Shown piece after piece: positions 54,665 to 63,034 of a stretch of DNA of 64,000 nt. This stretch comes from JAMZMI01 sp039970095 (GTDB lineage: Bacteria; Bacteroidota; Bacteroidia; Cytophagales; Cyclobacteriaceae). Under the pieces are notes generated by a model. The model ran no database searches and was not told where the DNA came from. It saw only the letters and a program-made list of their open reading frames with translations. Every line of letters begins with the position of its first letter. The stretch's first letter is position 1. A program made the position numbers and the translations under genes. The DNA is taken from the NCBI GenBank assembly GCA_039970095.1, contig JBDVMP010000059.1:1-64000 (forward strand), in the 5' to 3' direction.

Positions 54665-55078
54665 ATGAACAAGAAAAAAGTAGCGGTTTGGGATACTTAT
54701 GTGAAAAGACAAAACGGAAATGTCATGCATTTCGATATCCTTACAGATTCTGACAACTTGAATACAGCAGCAATATTCGAATATGGAAAAGCCTATATCA
54801 CCGCAAAGGGAGAGCCTGAGGGAATCATAGATTCAGAACATTGCCAGTTCTGCCACGTGGAAGAAGTGACCTCTGAGATAAAGAAGGCAATAAATCAGCA
54901 AGGTTATTATATTTTGGAATTGGAGGAAATCCCTAAAGACTTAGCGTCATCTCCAACCAAAAGACAACTGGTATTTCACCTGAAGGGTCATTATAAAGAA
55001 CATCGTTTCAAAAATTTTTCCTTTGTAAGCGTTGAGGAAATACAAAATTTACTCAACCTGGCCGAACAGGAAGCATAA
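54665..55078 (+). CDS. DUF2024-family protein
   Basis: 137 residues from ATG 54665. The N-terminus VAVWDTYVKRQNGNVMHFDI is the DUF2024 signature. A Cys pair is present in SEHCQFCHVEE, which might bind metal. Function unknown. It follows the hemerythrin gene by 14 bases, so it probably belongs to the same operon. Confidence 0.82.
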   Translation: MNKKKVAVWDTYVKRQNGNVMHFDILTDSDNLNTAAIFEYGKAYITAKGEPEGIIDSEHCQFCHVEEVTSEIKKAINQQGYYILELEEIPKDLASSPTKRQLVFHLKGHYKEHRFKNFSFVSVEEIQNLLNLAEQEA

Positions 55079-55198
55079 CCTGCGCCCTGACGGTTTGTGG
55101 AAATATATTGGAAACATCTACACAGACAACTTCAATTTTTCCCACTTTTGCATTTTCAATAGCAGGGTGTCATTAGGCCATCCTCAATCAGTTGCCAA

Positions 55199-56485
55199 GT
55201 GGGAGTCAAAAGGAAGCGAAAGTTGTTAAAAACGGCACAAATTCTGGATGGATCAAACAAATCCAACCCTTTTGTATTTAGCCGTATGTTTTTACTTTGG
55301 GCCGCATTGGGTCTTATTGGCGGGCTCATCGCCGGAGCCTACTGGATAGCCCTGGAGTTCCTCACACATCAAATGGGAGTATTCCAGGGGTGGCAGGTTA
55401 TCCCGTTAATGGCCTGTGCCGGTCTGCTAGCCGGGCTGATCATCCATTTTATAGGTGATCCCGGAGAGATTCAGTTGATCGTCAATAACATCCGCTTCAG
55501 AAAAGGTAAACTTGACCCCAAAAATAATCCGTCGATGATACTGTCTTCACTTCTGTGTGTAGCATCAGGAGGAAGTCTTGGGCCTGAAGCTCCATTGGTT
55601 CAGGTTACCGGATCTACGGGAAGTTGGCTCGGCAAAATATTGCACCTAAAAGGAGAAGAGTTACGATCGTTGAGTATTGCCGGAATGGCTTCTGGGTTTA
55701 CCGCACTTTTTGGAGCACCTCTTGGTGGAAGCCTGTTTTCTTTAGAAATACTCCATCACAAACACGTAGTAGAGTACTATCAGGCAATCATCCCGGCATT
55801 CGTAGCAAGTTGTTTCAGCTATATAGTTTTTGCGTTGATCATTCACATTGGCGTGGGCCCTATTTGGGATCTGCCAGCCTACGAAATGGCGGATAAATTT
55901 GATTTTGCTTTCGCCGTATTATTTGCACTTTGTGCCACTGCTTTAGGCTGGGTCTTTATTTTTTTAACCAAAAGACTTAAGCTGCTTTTGCTAAAAGTCC
56001 GGTTTCCTATTTATGTGAAAACGTTCATGGGAGGGATTGTACTAGGCATCATCGGCTATTACTTTCCATTGACCAGGTATTTTGGCCATGAGCAAACAAG
56101 CCAGCTTTTGGAGGGCCAGTTTACACTCCAGTTTTTAGGCCTGCTTTTGTTATTCAAAATTCTGGCAATCTCAGTTACGGTTACTTCAGGATGGCGTGGG
56201 GGGTTTATTATTCCGCTTTTCTTTACAGGAGCTACGCTTGGCCTGATCATCCATCACTTTATGCCTGATGTCAGTGTATCACTGGCGGTAGTCAGCTGCA
56301 TGGCTGCCATCAATGTATGTGTTACCAGAACACCCCTAAGCACTACAATTTTACTGGCCACACTAACCGGGTTTTCCTATTTCATTCCAATTTTATTTGC
56401 AAGTCTTACGGGGTATTTTCTAGCACCTAAAACACCATTTATATCTTCACAAATGGAAGAAAACAAAGCGCAGAAGCGTGCTTGA
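55199..56485 (+). CDS. ClC-family chloride channel/antiporter
   Basis: 428 residues with about ten membrane helices. The selectivity loop is GSLGPEAP (125-132) with the gating glutamate E130; the first filter loop GSGIP is replaced by GDPGE-like sequence. It probably exchanges chloride (or nitrate/fluoride) for protons. The start is uncertain: GTG 55199 is used because the residues before ATG 55286 look coding. Confidence 0.88.
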   Translation: MGVKRKRKLLKTAQILDGSNKSNPFVFSRMFLLWAALGLIGGLIAGAYWIALEFLTHQMGVFQGWQVIPLMACAGLLAGLIIHFIGDPGEIQLIVNNIRFRKGKLDPKNNPSMILSSLLCVASGGSLGPEAPLVQVTGSTGSWLGKILHLKGEELRSLSIAGMASGFTALFGAPLGGSLFSLEILHHKHVVEYYQAIIPAFVASCFSYIVFALIIHIGVGPIWDLPAYEMADKFDFAFAVLFALCATALGWVFIFLTKRLKLLLLKVRFPIYVKTFMGGIVLGIIGYYFPLTRYFGHEQTSQLLEGQFTLQFLGLLLLFKILAISVTVTSGWRGGFIIPLFFTGATLGLIIHHFMPDVSVSLAVVSCMAAINVCVTRTPLSTTILLATLTGFSYFIPILFASLTGYFLAPKTPFISSQMEENKAQKRA

Positions 56486-56498
56486 TGTAAACCAGAAT

Positions 56499-57158
56499 TC
56501 ACCTAATCCGCTGCATTACAAAATTAACAACCTTGTCACATCGGGCATTGCCAAACTCAAAGACCGAGGCATCTCTGGATAAACTAAGCAGTTCATCTTT
56601 AAGTAATTTTCTTGCTCGATGTAGTCTGACCTTCACATTGCTTGCACTGATGTCCAGGCACTGGGAAATCTCCGAATGATCCAACCCTTCCAACTCATGA
56701 AGTACAAAAACAATCTTATATTTTTCGGGCAGTTGGTCTATCGCTTTCTCGATCAGTAGCTGCATTTCGGGGTTTACTTTATTCATGGGTGGTGGAGTAT
56801 CAGGTAACAACTTTATTTTCTTCCGGGCTTCACTATCGTCCTCTTCTAATATGAATTGTTTCGACTTCCTCTTTTCCTTCAACGCTTCGTTGATGCCTAT
56901 TCTGATCAACCAGGTAGAAAATGTGGCGGCTCCCCTAAACTGGTCCAATCGCTCAAACGCATGGAGGTACGCCTCCTGCATAATGTCCTCAATTTCATTC
57001 TCAAATCTGCTATAACCGCGAATAACCCGATATAAGGTGCGGTTGTACCGGCGCATCAACACCTCAAACCACTCCTTTTCTCCACTCAGTACCCGACGAA
57101 TCACCTCCTGATCTGAGAGCTGCCTGGTTGCTTCATTTTTTATACCAATGACTTTCAT
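56499..57158 (-). CDS. ECF-type sigma factor
   Basis: 219 residues. Region 2 (about 25-100) with FEVLMRRYNRTLYRVIRGY and FERLDQFRGAATFSTWLIR. Region 4 (about 140-195) with LEGLDHSEISQCLDISASN. A C-terminal tail includes FEFGNARCDKVVNFVM, common in one Bacteroidota ECF group. It converges with the ClC gene (13 bases) and diverges from the DoxX-like gene across a mirror-image promoter, implying autoregulation and joint control. No anti-sigma gene is adjacent. Confidence 0.92.
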   Translation of the reverse strand: MKVIGIKNEATRQLSDQEVIRRVLSGEKEWFEVLMRRYNRTLYRVIRGYSRFENEIEDIMQEAYLHAFERLDQFRGAATFSTWLIRIGINEALKEKRKSKQFILEEDDSEARKKIKLLPDTPPPMNKVNPEMQLLIEKAIDQLPEKYKIVFVLHELEGLDHSEISQCLDISASNVKVRLHRARKLLKDELLSLSRDASVFEFGNARCDKVVNFVMQRIR

Positions 57159-57172
57159 CCTTCTTTTTATTA

Positions 57173-57237
57173 GTTAGATGTCGGGCGATGAAGAAAGTTA
57201 CAAATTTTGTAACCTCCGGGTTTCTCAACCATCTAAT
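57173..57237. promoter_or_regulatory. Symmetrical bidirectional ECF promoter
   Basis: On the + strand TTTGTAAC (57206-57213), 16 bases, then CATCTAAT (57230-57237). On the - strand TTTGTAAC (57204-57197), 16 bases, then CATCTAAC (57180-57173). The two -35 boxes together form the palindrome GTTACAAATTTTGTAAC (57197-57213). The - strand promoter leaves a leader of only about 8 bases before the sigma gene; the + strand promoter serves the DoxX-like gene. Equal spacer lengths and near-identical -10 boxes make chance unlikely. Confidence 0.75.
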
Positions 57238-57260
57238 CACCAAATAAACATTTAGAAATC

Positions 57261-57650
57261 ATGACAAATTCAAGATCAACTTCCGACTTAAACAACATTC
57301 AAACCTTATTGAAGTTTACTTATGGACTCGTCCCTATCGTCGCTGGGGCGGACAAGTTTACCAATCTACTGACTGATTGGGGAACCTACCTACCAGAGTC
57401 AGTGGCCAACCTACTCCCGGTGAGCACCTCTGCTTTTATGGTGATTGTTGGAGTAATTGAAATAGTGGCCGGAGTGATTGTACTTCGAAAAACCACCCTG
57501 GGAGCATACATCGTCTCTGCGTGGTTGATCCTCATTGCACTTATACTTCTCGTCCAAGGTTCTTTCGACATTGCCGTAAGAGACATTGTAATGGCTATCG
57601 GAGCATTTAGCCTGGCCAAAATCACAGACATCATCCAACAACCAGGCTAG
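57261..57650 (+). CDS. DoxX-like four-helix membrane protein
   Basis: 129 residues with four membrane helices (about 15-33, 55-76, 78-97 and 100-118). The N-terminal stretch FTYGLVPIVAGADKFTNLLT resembles DoxX-type proteins. It is probably transcribed by the divergent ECF sigma factor. Function unknown; DoxX proteins are linked to thiol or sulfur stress in some bacteria. Confidence 0.75.
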   Translation: MTNSRSTSDLNNIQTLLKFTYGLVPIVAGADKFTNLLTDWGTYLPESVANLLPVSTSAFMVIVGVIEIVAGVIVLRKTTLGAYIVSAWLILIALILLVQGSFDIAVRDIVMAIGAFSLAKITDIIQQPG

Positions 57651-57672
57651 AGACAGGGAGTCCTGACTTATT

Positions 57673-57697
57673 GGTGCATTCTCCTTCGGAATGCACC
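57673..57697 (+). terminator. Hairpin after the DoxX-like gene
   Basis: GGTGCATTC (57673-57681) pairs perfectly with GAATGCACC (57689-57697) around a 7-base loop, 22 bases after the stop. The following T-run is weak (catttc). Confidence 0.5.
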
Positions 57698-57731
57698 CAT
57701 TTCTACGCCTTCATCATTATGAGCCTTTTAT

Positions 57732-57756
57732 TAGTAAGGATTCCTTACTATATTTG
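57732..57756 (+). promoter_or_regulatory. Palindromic operator and -7 box of the thioredoxin-like gene
   Basis: TAGTAAGGA-T-TCCTTACTA (57732-57750) is a perfect palindrome. It overlaps by two bases a TATATTTG -7 box (57749-57756). The core AGGA-N-TCCT also stands at the promoter of the MarR gene, so the MarR protein probably represses here. A further palindrome AGCAATATTGCT lies at 57761-57772. Confidence 0.6.
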
Positions 57757-57786
57757 TCAAAGCAATATTGCTATACTTTAAACCCT

Positions 57787-58026
57787 ATGAAAATGAGTAA
57801 ATCGATCTTTTATCACGCCGGATGTCCTGTATGTGTCAGCGCTGAACATGATATCCTCAATCTAATCGACCAAAAAAATGTCGAAATAGTCCATTTAGGA
57901 GAGGACCGCTCCAAAATTGCTGATGCCGAAAAGGTTGGTGTGAAATCCGTTCCGGCCCTGGTTACGTCCAATGGCAATGTGCTGCATATCAATTTTGGTG
58001 CGAGTTTAGCTGATGTAAGAGGTTAA
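57787..58026 (+). CDS. Small thioredoxin/glutaredoxin-like protein
   Basis: 79 residues from ATG 57787. The active site is CPVC (13-16) and a cis-proline lies in VKSVPALV (about residue 55). It is likely a disulfide or persulfide reductase in the cytoplasm. It precedes the MarR-family gene by 62 bases and shares its operator type. Confidence 0.8.
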   Translation: MKMSKSIFYHAGCPVCVSAEHDILNLIDQKNVEIVHLGEDRSKIADAEKVGVKSVPALVTSNGNVLHINFGASLADVRG

Positions 58027-58033
58027 CCTTTTT

Positions 58034-58083
58034 TTGATCTTAATAGTTAGGAGTCCTATATTTACAAGTACTCCTAACTATTA
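58034..58083 (+). promoter_or_regulatory. MarR-gene promoter enclosed by a 14-bp inverted repeat
   Basis: TTG (58034-58036), 20 bases, TATATTTA (58057-58064): a good -33/-7 pair. Arms at 58041-58054 and 58070-58083 (TAATAGTTAGGAGT and its complement) are perfect inverted repeats 15 bases apart, and the left arm also begins the short palindrome AGGA-G-TCCT. The -7 box lies between the arms, ideal for autorepression by MarR. Confidence 0.65.
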
Positions 58084-58088
58084 CCACC

Positions 58089-58694
58089 ATGCCCAATTCT
58101 GTATTTGACCCGCTGCATCAGCTTAGTAGTGTTGAAAGTAAGATCATAGTATCACTAGAGCGAATATCCGAAGCATTCAAAGTATTGCTATGGGAGGACA
58201 GCAAAACCCACGCACTAACGCCTATTCAGGTGCAGATACTGATCTTTTGTTTATTCCAAAATGCTCATAAGCGCAAAGGAAAACAACTGGCCTCAGAGTT
58301 GAATGTAACTAAAGCAACCGTGAGCGATGCTGTAAAAGCTTTAGAAAAGAAGGGCCTCATCTCAAAAACGATAGAAACTGATGATGCACGCAGCTATATT
58401 ATTGATCTTACTCCTGAAGGTAAAAAGATAGCTCAAAAGGTTTCCTTGTTCGCAAACCCGCTCCATTCGCCGATAGAGGGTCTGTCTGAAGAAAAAAAAG
58501 GCATCCTGTTAAGGAGTCTATTAGACCTGATTTCCAACCTGCAGAATGCTGGCATTATCTCCATCAACCGCATGTGTCTTTCTTGCCAATATTATGAGCA
58601 AACAGACGAGGGGCATTTCTGCAAGCTTCTACAACAAAGCCTCTCTGATCAGTCACTTCGTATTGATTGTCCCGAATATGAGTCTGCCTATTGA
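58089..58694 (+). CDS. MarR-family regulator with C-terminal cysteine cluster
   Basis: 201 residues. Winged helix at about 45-125 (GKQLASELNVTKATVSDAVK; wing DDARSYIIDLT). The C-terminal extension carries C163, C166, C178 and C194 with H176 (RMCLSCQYYE, GHFCKLL, RIDCPEYE), a likely metal or redox-sensing site not present in ordinary MarR. It probably represses itself and the upstream thioredoxin-like gene through their shared palindromes. Confidence 0.85.
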   Translation: MPNSVFDPLHQLSSVESKIIVSLERISEAFKVLLWEDSKTHALTPIQVQILIFCLFQNAHKRKGKQLASELNVTKATVSDAVKALEKKGLISKTIETDDARSYIIDLTPEGKKIAQKVSLFANPLHSPIEGLSEEKKGILLRSLLDLISNLQNAGIISINRMCLSCQYYEQTDEGHFCKLLQQSLSDQSLRIDCPEYESAY

Positions 58695-58738
58695 ATGAAA
58701 TTAATAAATGTCACAATCAAAATATTCGATCGTAATGA

Positions 58739-58751
58739 TGAAGGCATTTCA
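58739..58751. promoter_or_regulatory. MetR-type operator TGAA-N5-TTCA
   Basis: TGAA-GGCAT-TTCA at 58739-58751 is a perfect match to the enterobacterial MetR consensus and extends by one pair (ATGAA...TTCAT). It stands 45 bases upstream of the MetR-like gene. Confidence 0.55.
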
Positions 58752-58796
58752 TGCTTATTTCTGATCTATCACAAATCGATCATCTATTTTTGAATT

Positions 58797-59702
58797 ATGG
58801 AAATTAGGTACTTAAGACTTATCAAGGCGATAGTAGAAGAGGGTGGTATCACCCGCGCAATAGATAAGTTGCACCTTTCACAAAGTGCCATCAGTTATCA
58901 GCTCAAAGAGGCTGAATTGCAAGTGGGAACCCCTATTTTCTATCGTAGAAACAAAAAACTCATCCTCACACCTGTTGGCAAAAAGCTGTATGCTACGGCC
59001 AATACTGTGTTGAAGGAAATTGATTTTACAGAATCCGAAATCAAAAAGTTAGTCACCGGTGAAACTGGCGTAATACGAATAAGTACAGAATGCTACACCA
59101 GCTATCACTGGTTGCCTCCGGTGTTAAAAAAGTTTAACAATGAGTTTCCAAATGTGGAAATACAAATTGTGTTTGAGGCAACACATCAGCCAATCCAAAA
59201 ACTCAAGGAAGGCGAACTTGATTTGGCAATCACCAGCAATCCGGATCTTGATGACCAACTGACCTATATCGAGCTTTTTACTGATGAAATGTTCGCTGTG
59301 GTGTCTCCCCAACATCATTGGGCTCAGAAAGAGCAGATTGAAGCAGAAGATTTTGGAGAAGTGAAACTGTTTATCCATTCGCTCCCGCTCGAAACAGTTT
59401 CCATATTCAGGAACCTGCTCACCCCAAAAGGTATCCATCCAAAAGAATTGATAACACTACCTCTCACAGAAGCTTCTATCGAAATGGTTAAGGCCAATAT
59501 GGGTGTGCTCGTGATGGCGAGTTGGGCCTTAAAACCCTATAGAAATGACAATCTTAAAGCCATTAAAATTGGACCACAAGGATTCTATAGGCAACAGTAC
59601 CTGGCCAGAATGGAGGACAGGGAGTATCCGTTGTATTTTGACTATTTCATCAAATTTTTGAGAGAAGAGCTAAGGCTTGATAAGCCAGCTCCTGCAAAGT
59701 AA
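58797..59702 (+). CDS. MetR-like LysR-family transcriptional regulator
   Basis: 301 residues. Helix-turn-helix at 15-40 (GGITRAIDKLHLSQSAISYQ). The effector domain includes IRISTECYTSYHWLPPVL and GELDLAITS, close to the MetR pattern (IRIAVEC...WLTP...GELDL). MetR controls methionine-synthesis genes with homocysteine as co-effector. The gene heads a block with a peroxiredoxin, a flavodoxin and a Cys/Met PLP enzyme. Confidence 0.85.
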   Translation: MEIRYLRLIKAIVEEGGITRAIDKLHLSQSAISYQLKEAELQVGTPIFYRRNKKLILTPVGKKLYATANTVLKEIDFTESEIKKLVTGETGVIRISTECYTSYHWLPPVLKKFNNEFPNVEIQIVFEATHQPIQKLKEGELDLAITSNPDLDDQLTYIELFTDEMFAVVSPQHHWAQKEQIEAEDFGEVKLFIHSLPLETVSIFRNLLTPKGIHPKELITLPLTEASIEMVKANMGVLVMASWALKPYRNDNLKAIKIGPQGFYRQQYLARMEDREYPLYFDYFIKFLREELRLDKPAPAK

Positions 59703-59725
59703 GTTTAACTAAAATTAATTCAATT

Positions 59726-60364
59726 ATGAGTTTAAGAATCGGAGACGATGCGCCCAACTTCATTGCGCCTACGACTAAGGGAGAAATTAATTTTCATTCC
59801 TGGCTCGGGTCAGGCTGGGGTATACTCTATTCGCATCCGGCAGATTATACGCCCGTTTGCACCACAGAACTGGGCCGAACAGCCCTGCTTAAAAGTGAAT
59901 TTGAAAAAAGAAATACCAAAGTACTGGCCGTAAGTGTTGACGACCTGCACTCTCATAATGGGTGGATCAAAGACATCAACGAAACACAACACTGTGAAGT
60001 CAACTTTCCCATTATTGCAGATGAAAACAGAAAAGTTGCCACACTTTATAATATGATTCATGAAAACGCATCAGCCACGCTCACTGTGCGGTCGGTGTAT
60101 TTTATAGGGCCAGACAAGAAGATTAAGGCGATTATTACCTATCCGGCATCTACAGGTCGCAATTTTCAGGAAATACTGAGGGTGATTGATTCGCTGCAGC
60201 TCACAGCCGAACACAGCGTAGCTACGCCAGCAGACTGGGTGGCTGGAGAAGATGTAGTCATTGCTCCGGCCATCAAAGATGCAGATATACCTGCCAAATT
60301 CCCAAAAGGACACAGGGTTGTTAAGCCATATTTAAGGTTTACCCCACAACCGGACATTAAATAA
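59726..60364 (+). CDS. 1-Cys peroxiredoxin (Prx6 type)
   Basis: 212 residues. The peroxidatic cysteine is C45 in PADYTPVCTTE, and the long C-terminal arm (about 150-212) is typical of the Prx6 class. It reduces peroxides in the cytoplasm. The ATG lies 23 bases after the LysR stop, so it may share the message. Confidence 0.93.
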   Translation: MSLRIGDDAPNFIAPTTKGEINFHSWLGSGWGILYSHPADYTPVCTTELGRTALLKSEFEKRNTKVLAVSVDDLHSHNGWIKDINETQHCEVNFPIIADENRKVATLYNMIHENASATLTVRSVYFIGPDKKIKAIITYPASTGRNFQEILRVIDSLQLTAEHSVATPADWVAGEDVVIAPAIKDADIPAKFPKGHRVVKPYLRFTPQPDIK

Positions 60365-60370
60365 ACAAGC

Positions 60371-60829
60371 GTGGGCCCCAATAACAATTCCTTACTTATC
60401 CTATATGCCACACAGACTGGAAAAGCAGAAAAACTTGCATATCGGATGAATAAATTAGCCCAATCCAAAGACCTGAAGTCAGAGTTATGGAACATGTTCG
60501 ATTTTGATGAGACGAGACTTTCATACTACAAAAACCTGGCGGTTATAGTAAGCACCCATGGTATAGGTGAGCCTCCTTTTCAGGCCGAAAGGCTATATAA
60601 ATTTTTATTTAGCCCAAAGGCTCCAATGCTCCCTGAGCTTAACTATTCGGTATTGGCTCTGGGCGATAGGAAGTATTCTCTTTTTTGTCAAACTGGGAAG
60701 GATTTTGATCAAATTCTGGAGAAACTTGGAGCTACTCGTTTTACGGGAAGGGTTGACTGTGATCTGGATTATGAAAGGGATGCACTTCAGTGGATGAAAA
60801 CTGTAGTGGGAATAATCAATGTGAAATAA
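60371..60829 (+). CDS. Flavodoxin-domain protein
   Basis: 152 residues starting with GTG at 60371. FMN-binding motifs are LYATQTGKAEKLA (about 11-23), VSTHGIGEPP (about 60-69) and LALGDRKYSLFC (about 96-107), like the FMN half of sulfite reductase alpha. It carries electrons, perhaps to a sulfur-assimilation enzyme. It lies 6 bases after the peroxiredoxin gene. Confidence 0.88.
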   Translation: MGPNNNSLLILYATQTGKAEKLAYRMNKLAQSKDLKSELWNMFDFDETRLSYYKNLAVIVSTHGIGEPPFQAERLYKFLFSPKAPMLPELNYSVLALGDRKYSLFCQTGKDFDQILEKLGATRFTGRVDCDLDYERDALQWMKTVVGIINVK

Positions 60830-60832
60830 GTC

Positions 60833-61975
60833 ATGAAAAAAGAAACAGCATGCATACATCCATTAATAGATCAGAGAAGTAAAGAATTTGGGGTAACCGT
60901 ACCGATCAACACTGCTGTTGCCTATGAATATGCAGGTAATGAGGAATTGAAATATCCCGGCTTTCTTTCCACCCCTAACCAAAAACGGTTGGGGATGATA
61001 GTAGCACGTCTGGAAGGTGCGCAGTATGGAATTGCCTTTAGCTCGGGTATGTCAGCTATTACCTGTAGCATTCTTGCTATGATCAAGGCTGGAGATCATG
61101 TGATTTTTGCCAAAGAAATTTATGGAGGTACCATGAAGTTTGCAGAGGAGGAACTCATCCAACGAGGAGCCGCTTGCAGCTTTGCAAAAACCAACCTCAA
61201 GAATCTGGAGTTATGTCAACAAAAGAATACCCGAGCGGTCTTTATAGAGTCTCCATCCAACCCTCTTTTAAATATCTCCGATTTAAAGGCAATATCTGCC
61301 TGGGCAAAAGCACAAGGTATAGTCACTATCATTGACAATACTTTTGCCACTCCTGTCAATCAACAGCCGCTAGATATGGGAATAGACATAGTAGTTCACA
61401 GTGGCACGAAATATCTGGGTGGTCACAATGATTTGATGTTTGGAGCTATAGCCACCAATAATGAAGCTTATTATCAAGATATCTTGGCGATGGCAAAAAT
61501 ATATGGAGGAGCGTTGGATGCAGCATCATGCTATATGGCCGAGCGAAGTATCAAGACCTTGGGATTGAGAGTTAAGCAGCAAAATGATTCAGCCAATAGG
61601 ATCGCACATTTTTTAGAAGAGCACCCGAAAGTAAAGCAAGTTTATTATCCGGGTTTGATCTCACACCCTAAACATGCTACTGCAGCTCGACAGATGTTGG
61701 GATTTGGAGGAATAGTTTCTTTTGAGATAGAACAATCGGCCGGGACAAGTGACCACTTTCTGCCAAGGCTCAAGGTCATTCAGCATGCCCTTAGCCTGGG
61801 CGGTGTGGAAAGTCTGATCTCCGTTCCTGTGCTCACTTCGCACGCAGGACTCAAACCCGCACAAAGACAGGAACTTGGAATCAATGATAGTTTGCTGAGA
61901 TTGTCTGTGGGAATAGAAAACACGGAGGATCTTATAGAGGACTTGAACACGGCCTTAGAAGAATTATCATCATAA
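60833..61975 (+). CDS. Cys/Met-metabolism PLP enzyme (cystathionine gamma-synthase/lyase family)
   Basis: 380 residues. PLP lysine K193 in HSGTKYLGGHND; other family signatures are FSSGMSAITC, ESPSNPLL and DNTFATP. It makes or breaks C-S bonds of cystathionine, homocysteine or methionine; synthase, gamma-lyase and methionine gamma-lyase cannot be separated by eye. It lies 3 bases after the flavodoxin gene, in the MetR-headed block. Confidence 0.92.
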   Translation: MKKETACIHPLIDQRSKEFGVTVPINTAVAYEYAGNEELKYPGFLSTPNQKRLGMIVARLEGAQYGIAFSSGMSAITCSILAMIKAGDHVIFAKEIYGGTMKFAEEELIQRGAACSFAKTNLKNLELCQQKNTRAVFIESPSNPLLNISDLKAISAWAKAQGIVTIIDNTFATPVNQQPLDMGIDIVVHSGTKYLGGHNDLMFGAIATNNEAYYQDILAMAKIYGGALDAASCYMAERSIKTLGLRVKQQNDSANRIAHFLEEHPKVKQVYYPGLISHPKHATAARQMLGFGGIVSFEIEQSAGTSDHFLPRLKVIQHALSLGGVESLISVPVLTSHAGLKPAQRQELGINDSLLRLSVGIENTEDLIEDLNTALEELSS

Positions 61976-62310
61976 GCGCACAGGGAAGGTTGTGAAGCAT
62001 GAGTGCCGTATGATATAGTGCGTGTCTTGTGCTGCCTGATTCACGCTTTATACGGATCAATAGTCAATTTGTAGGATGGTATAATTGTTCTGGTGTTATC
62101 AAGTTTAACCTTTTCATCCATGCTAAGTATTTTTTCATGACTTTGATATCGATAACATTGATACAATAATCTTGCAGTATATACTAGCTTATGGATGCAA
62201 CTGCAGGTTCTAGCCTTTGATGTCGGTTTGTCTTTTTCAAGGATAATAGAAGTTCTACTTCAAAACCTCGTTCATCTCCGCTTCCAGCACTTCGTCTTTC
62301 GTGATATCAC
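61976..62310. other. 335-base intergenic region
   Basis: No gene, strong promoter or hairpin seen. It separates the + strand sulfur block from the - strand DUF2461 gene. A short - strand reading at 62255-62318 resembles coding sequence for about 20 residues but has no start and is probably chance. Confidence 0.5.
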
Positions 62311-62979
62311 TCAAGTTAACTCCTCACCATTCAGGTCAGTAGTCAGATACATGCTCATCACATCGAAATAAGGGCGCATAGCTTTAAAGCTTTCATTGAC
62401 CATCGATGCATAATCAGGTTTCAGAATTTCTTCATCAGTGAAGTTGCGATAAACTAAGAATTGCTTGTGTCGCAATAGGGCTATGGCCGGGTCGTCAATG
62501 GAAAAACCTTTCGGAGAGGTTTTGACTTTTTCTCCCTTGAGTTCACCAAAGTGGTCTTTGAACGCCTTACTGTTGAGCACCTCAAGCAGAGGTTCTGAAT
62601 CCTGACTGATCTGCTTTCTGATGTGGAGTAAATCCTGGCTATTTGGCCCGAAAAACCCGCCAGCAACGAATGAATTTCCTGGTGAAACCTGGTAATAATA
62701 TCCTCCGCGAAGCTGAGAAGTAGCTCGTTTGAAACCTCCTGACCAATTGTTTTTGTATGGGGTCTTGTCCTTAGAAAACCGGACGTCTCTGTAAATTCTG
62801 AAAGCCCGGCTTCCACTTATCTGGTCGTGTTGCTCCATCAAAGAGCCTACAGATTCGTGAAACTGTTTGAATTCTTCCTTGTATTGCAGAAAATCAGGCT
62901 TGTGAGCTTCAAACCACTCCTTGCGGTTGTTTTCTGCTAAATCTTTGAGGAATTGTAGGTTTTCTGAGGATATGCTCAT
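62311..62979 (-). CDS. DUF2461-family protein (TIGR02453)
   Basis: 222 residues. Family signatures include FLKDLAENNRKEWFEAHK, FRIYRDVRFSKDKTPYKNNW and YYYQVSPGNSFVAGG. The role is unknown. The length matches the family. It lies 55 bases downstream of the IscA-like gene, on the same strand. Confidence 0.9.
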   Translation of the reverse strand: MSISSENLQFLKDLAENNRKEWFEAHKPDFLQYKEEFKQFHESVGSLMEQHDQISGSRAFRIYRDVRFSKDKTPYKNNWSGGFKRATSQLRGGYYYQVSPGNSFVAGGFFGPNSQDLLHIRKQISQDSEPLLEVLNSKAFKDHFGELKGEKVKTSPKGFSIDDPAIALLRHKQFLVYRNFTDEEILKPDYASMVNESFKAMRPYFDVMSMYLTTDLNGEELT

Positions 62980-63034
62980 TGCATTTAGGGGTATTGGTTT
63001 TTTCTAAAGGACTTGTGCAATTGGAGTCGGTAAG

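Noticed and set aside
62255..62318. About 20-residue coding-like stretch on the - strand after DUF2461
   Set aside because: No start codon and a different frame from DUF2461; chance is the simplest reading.
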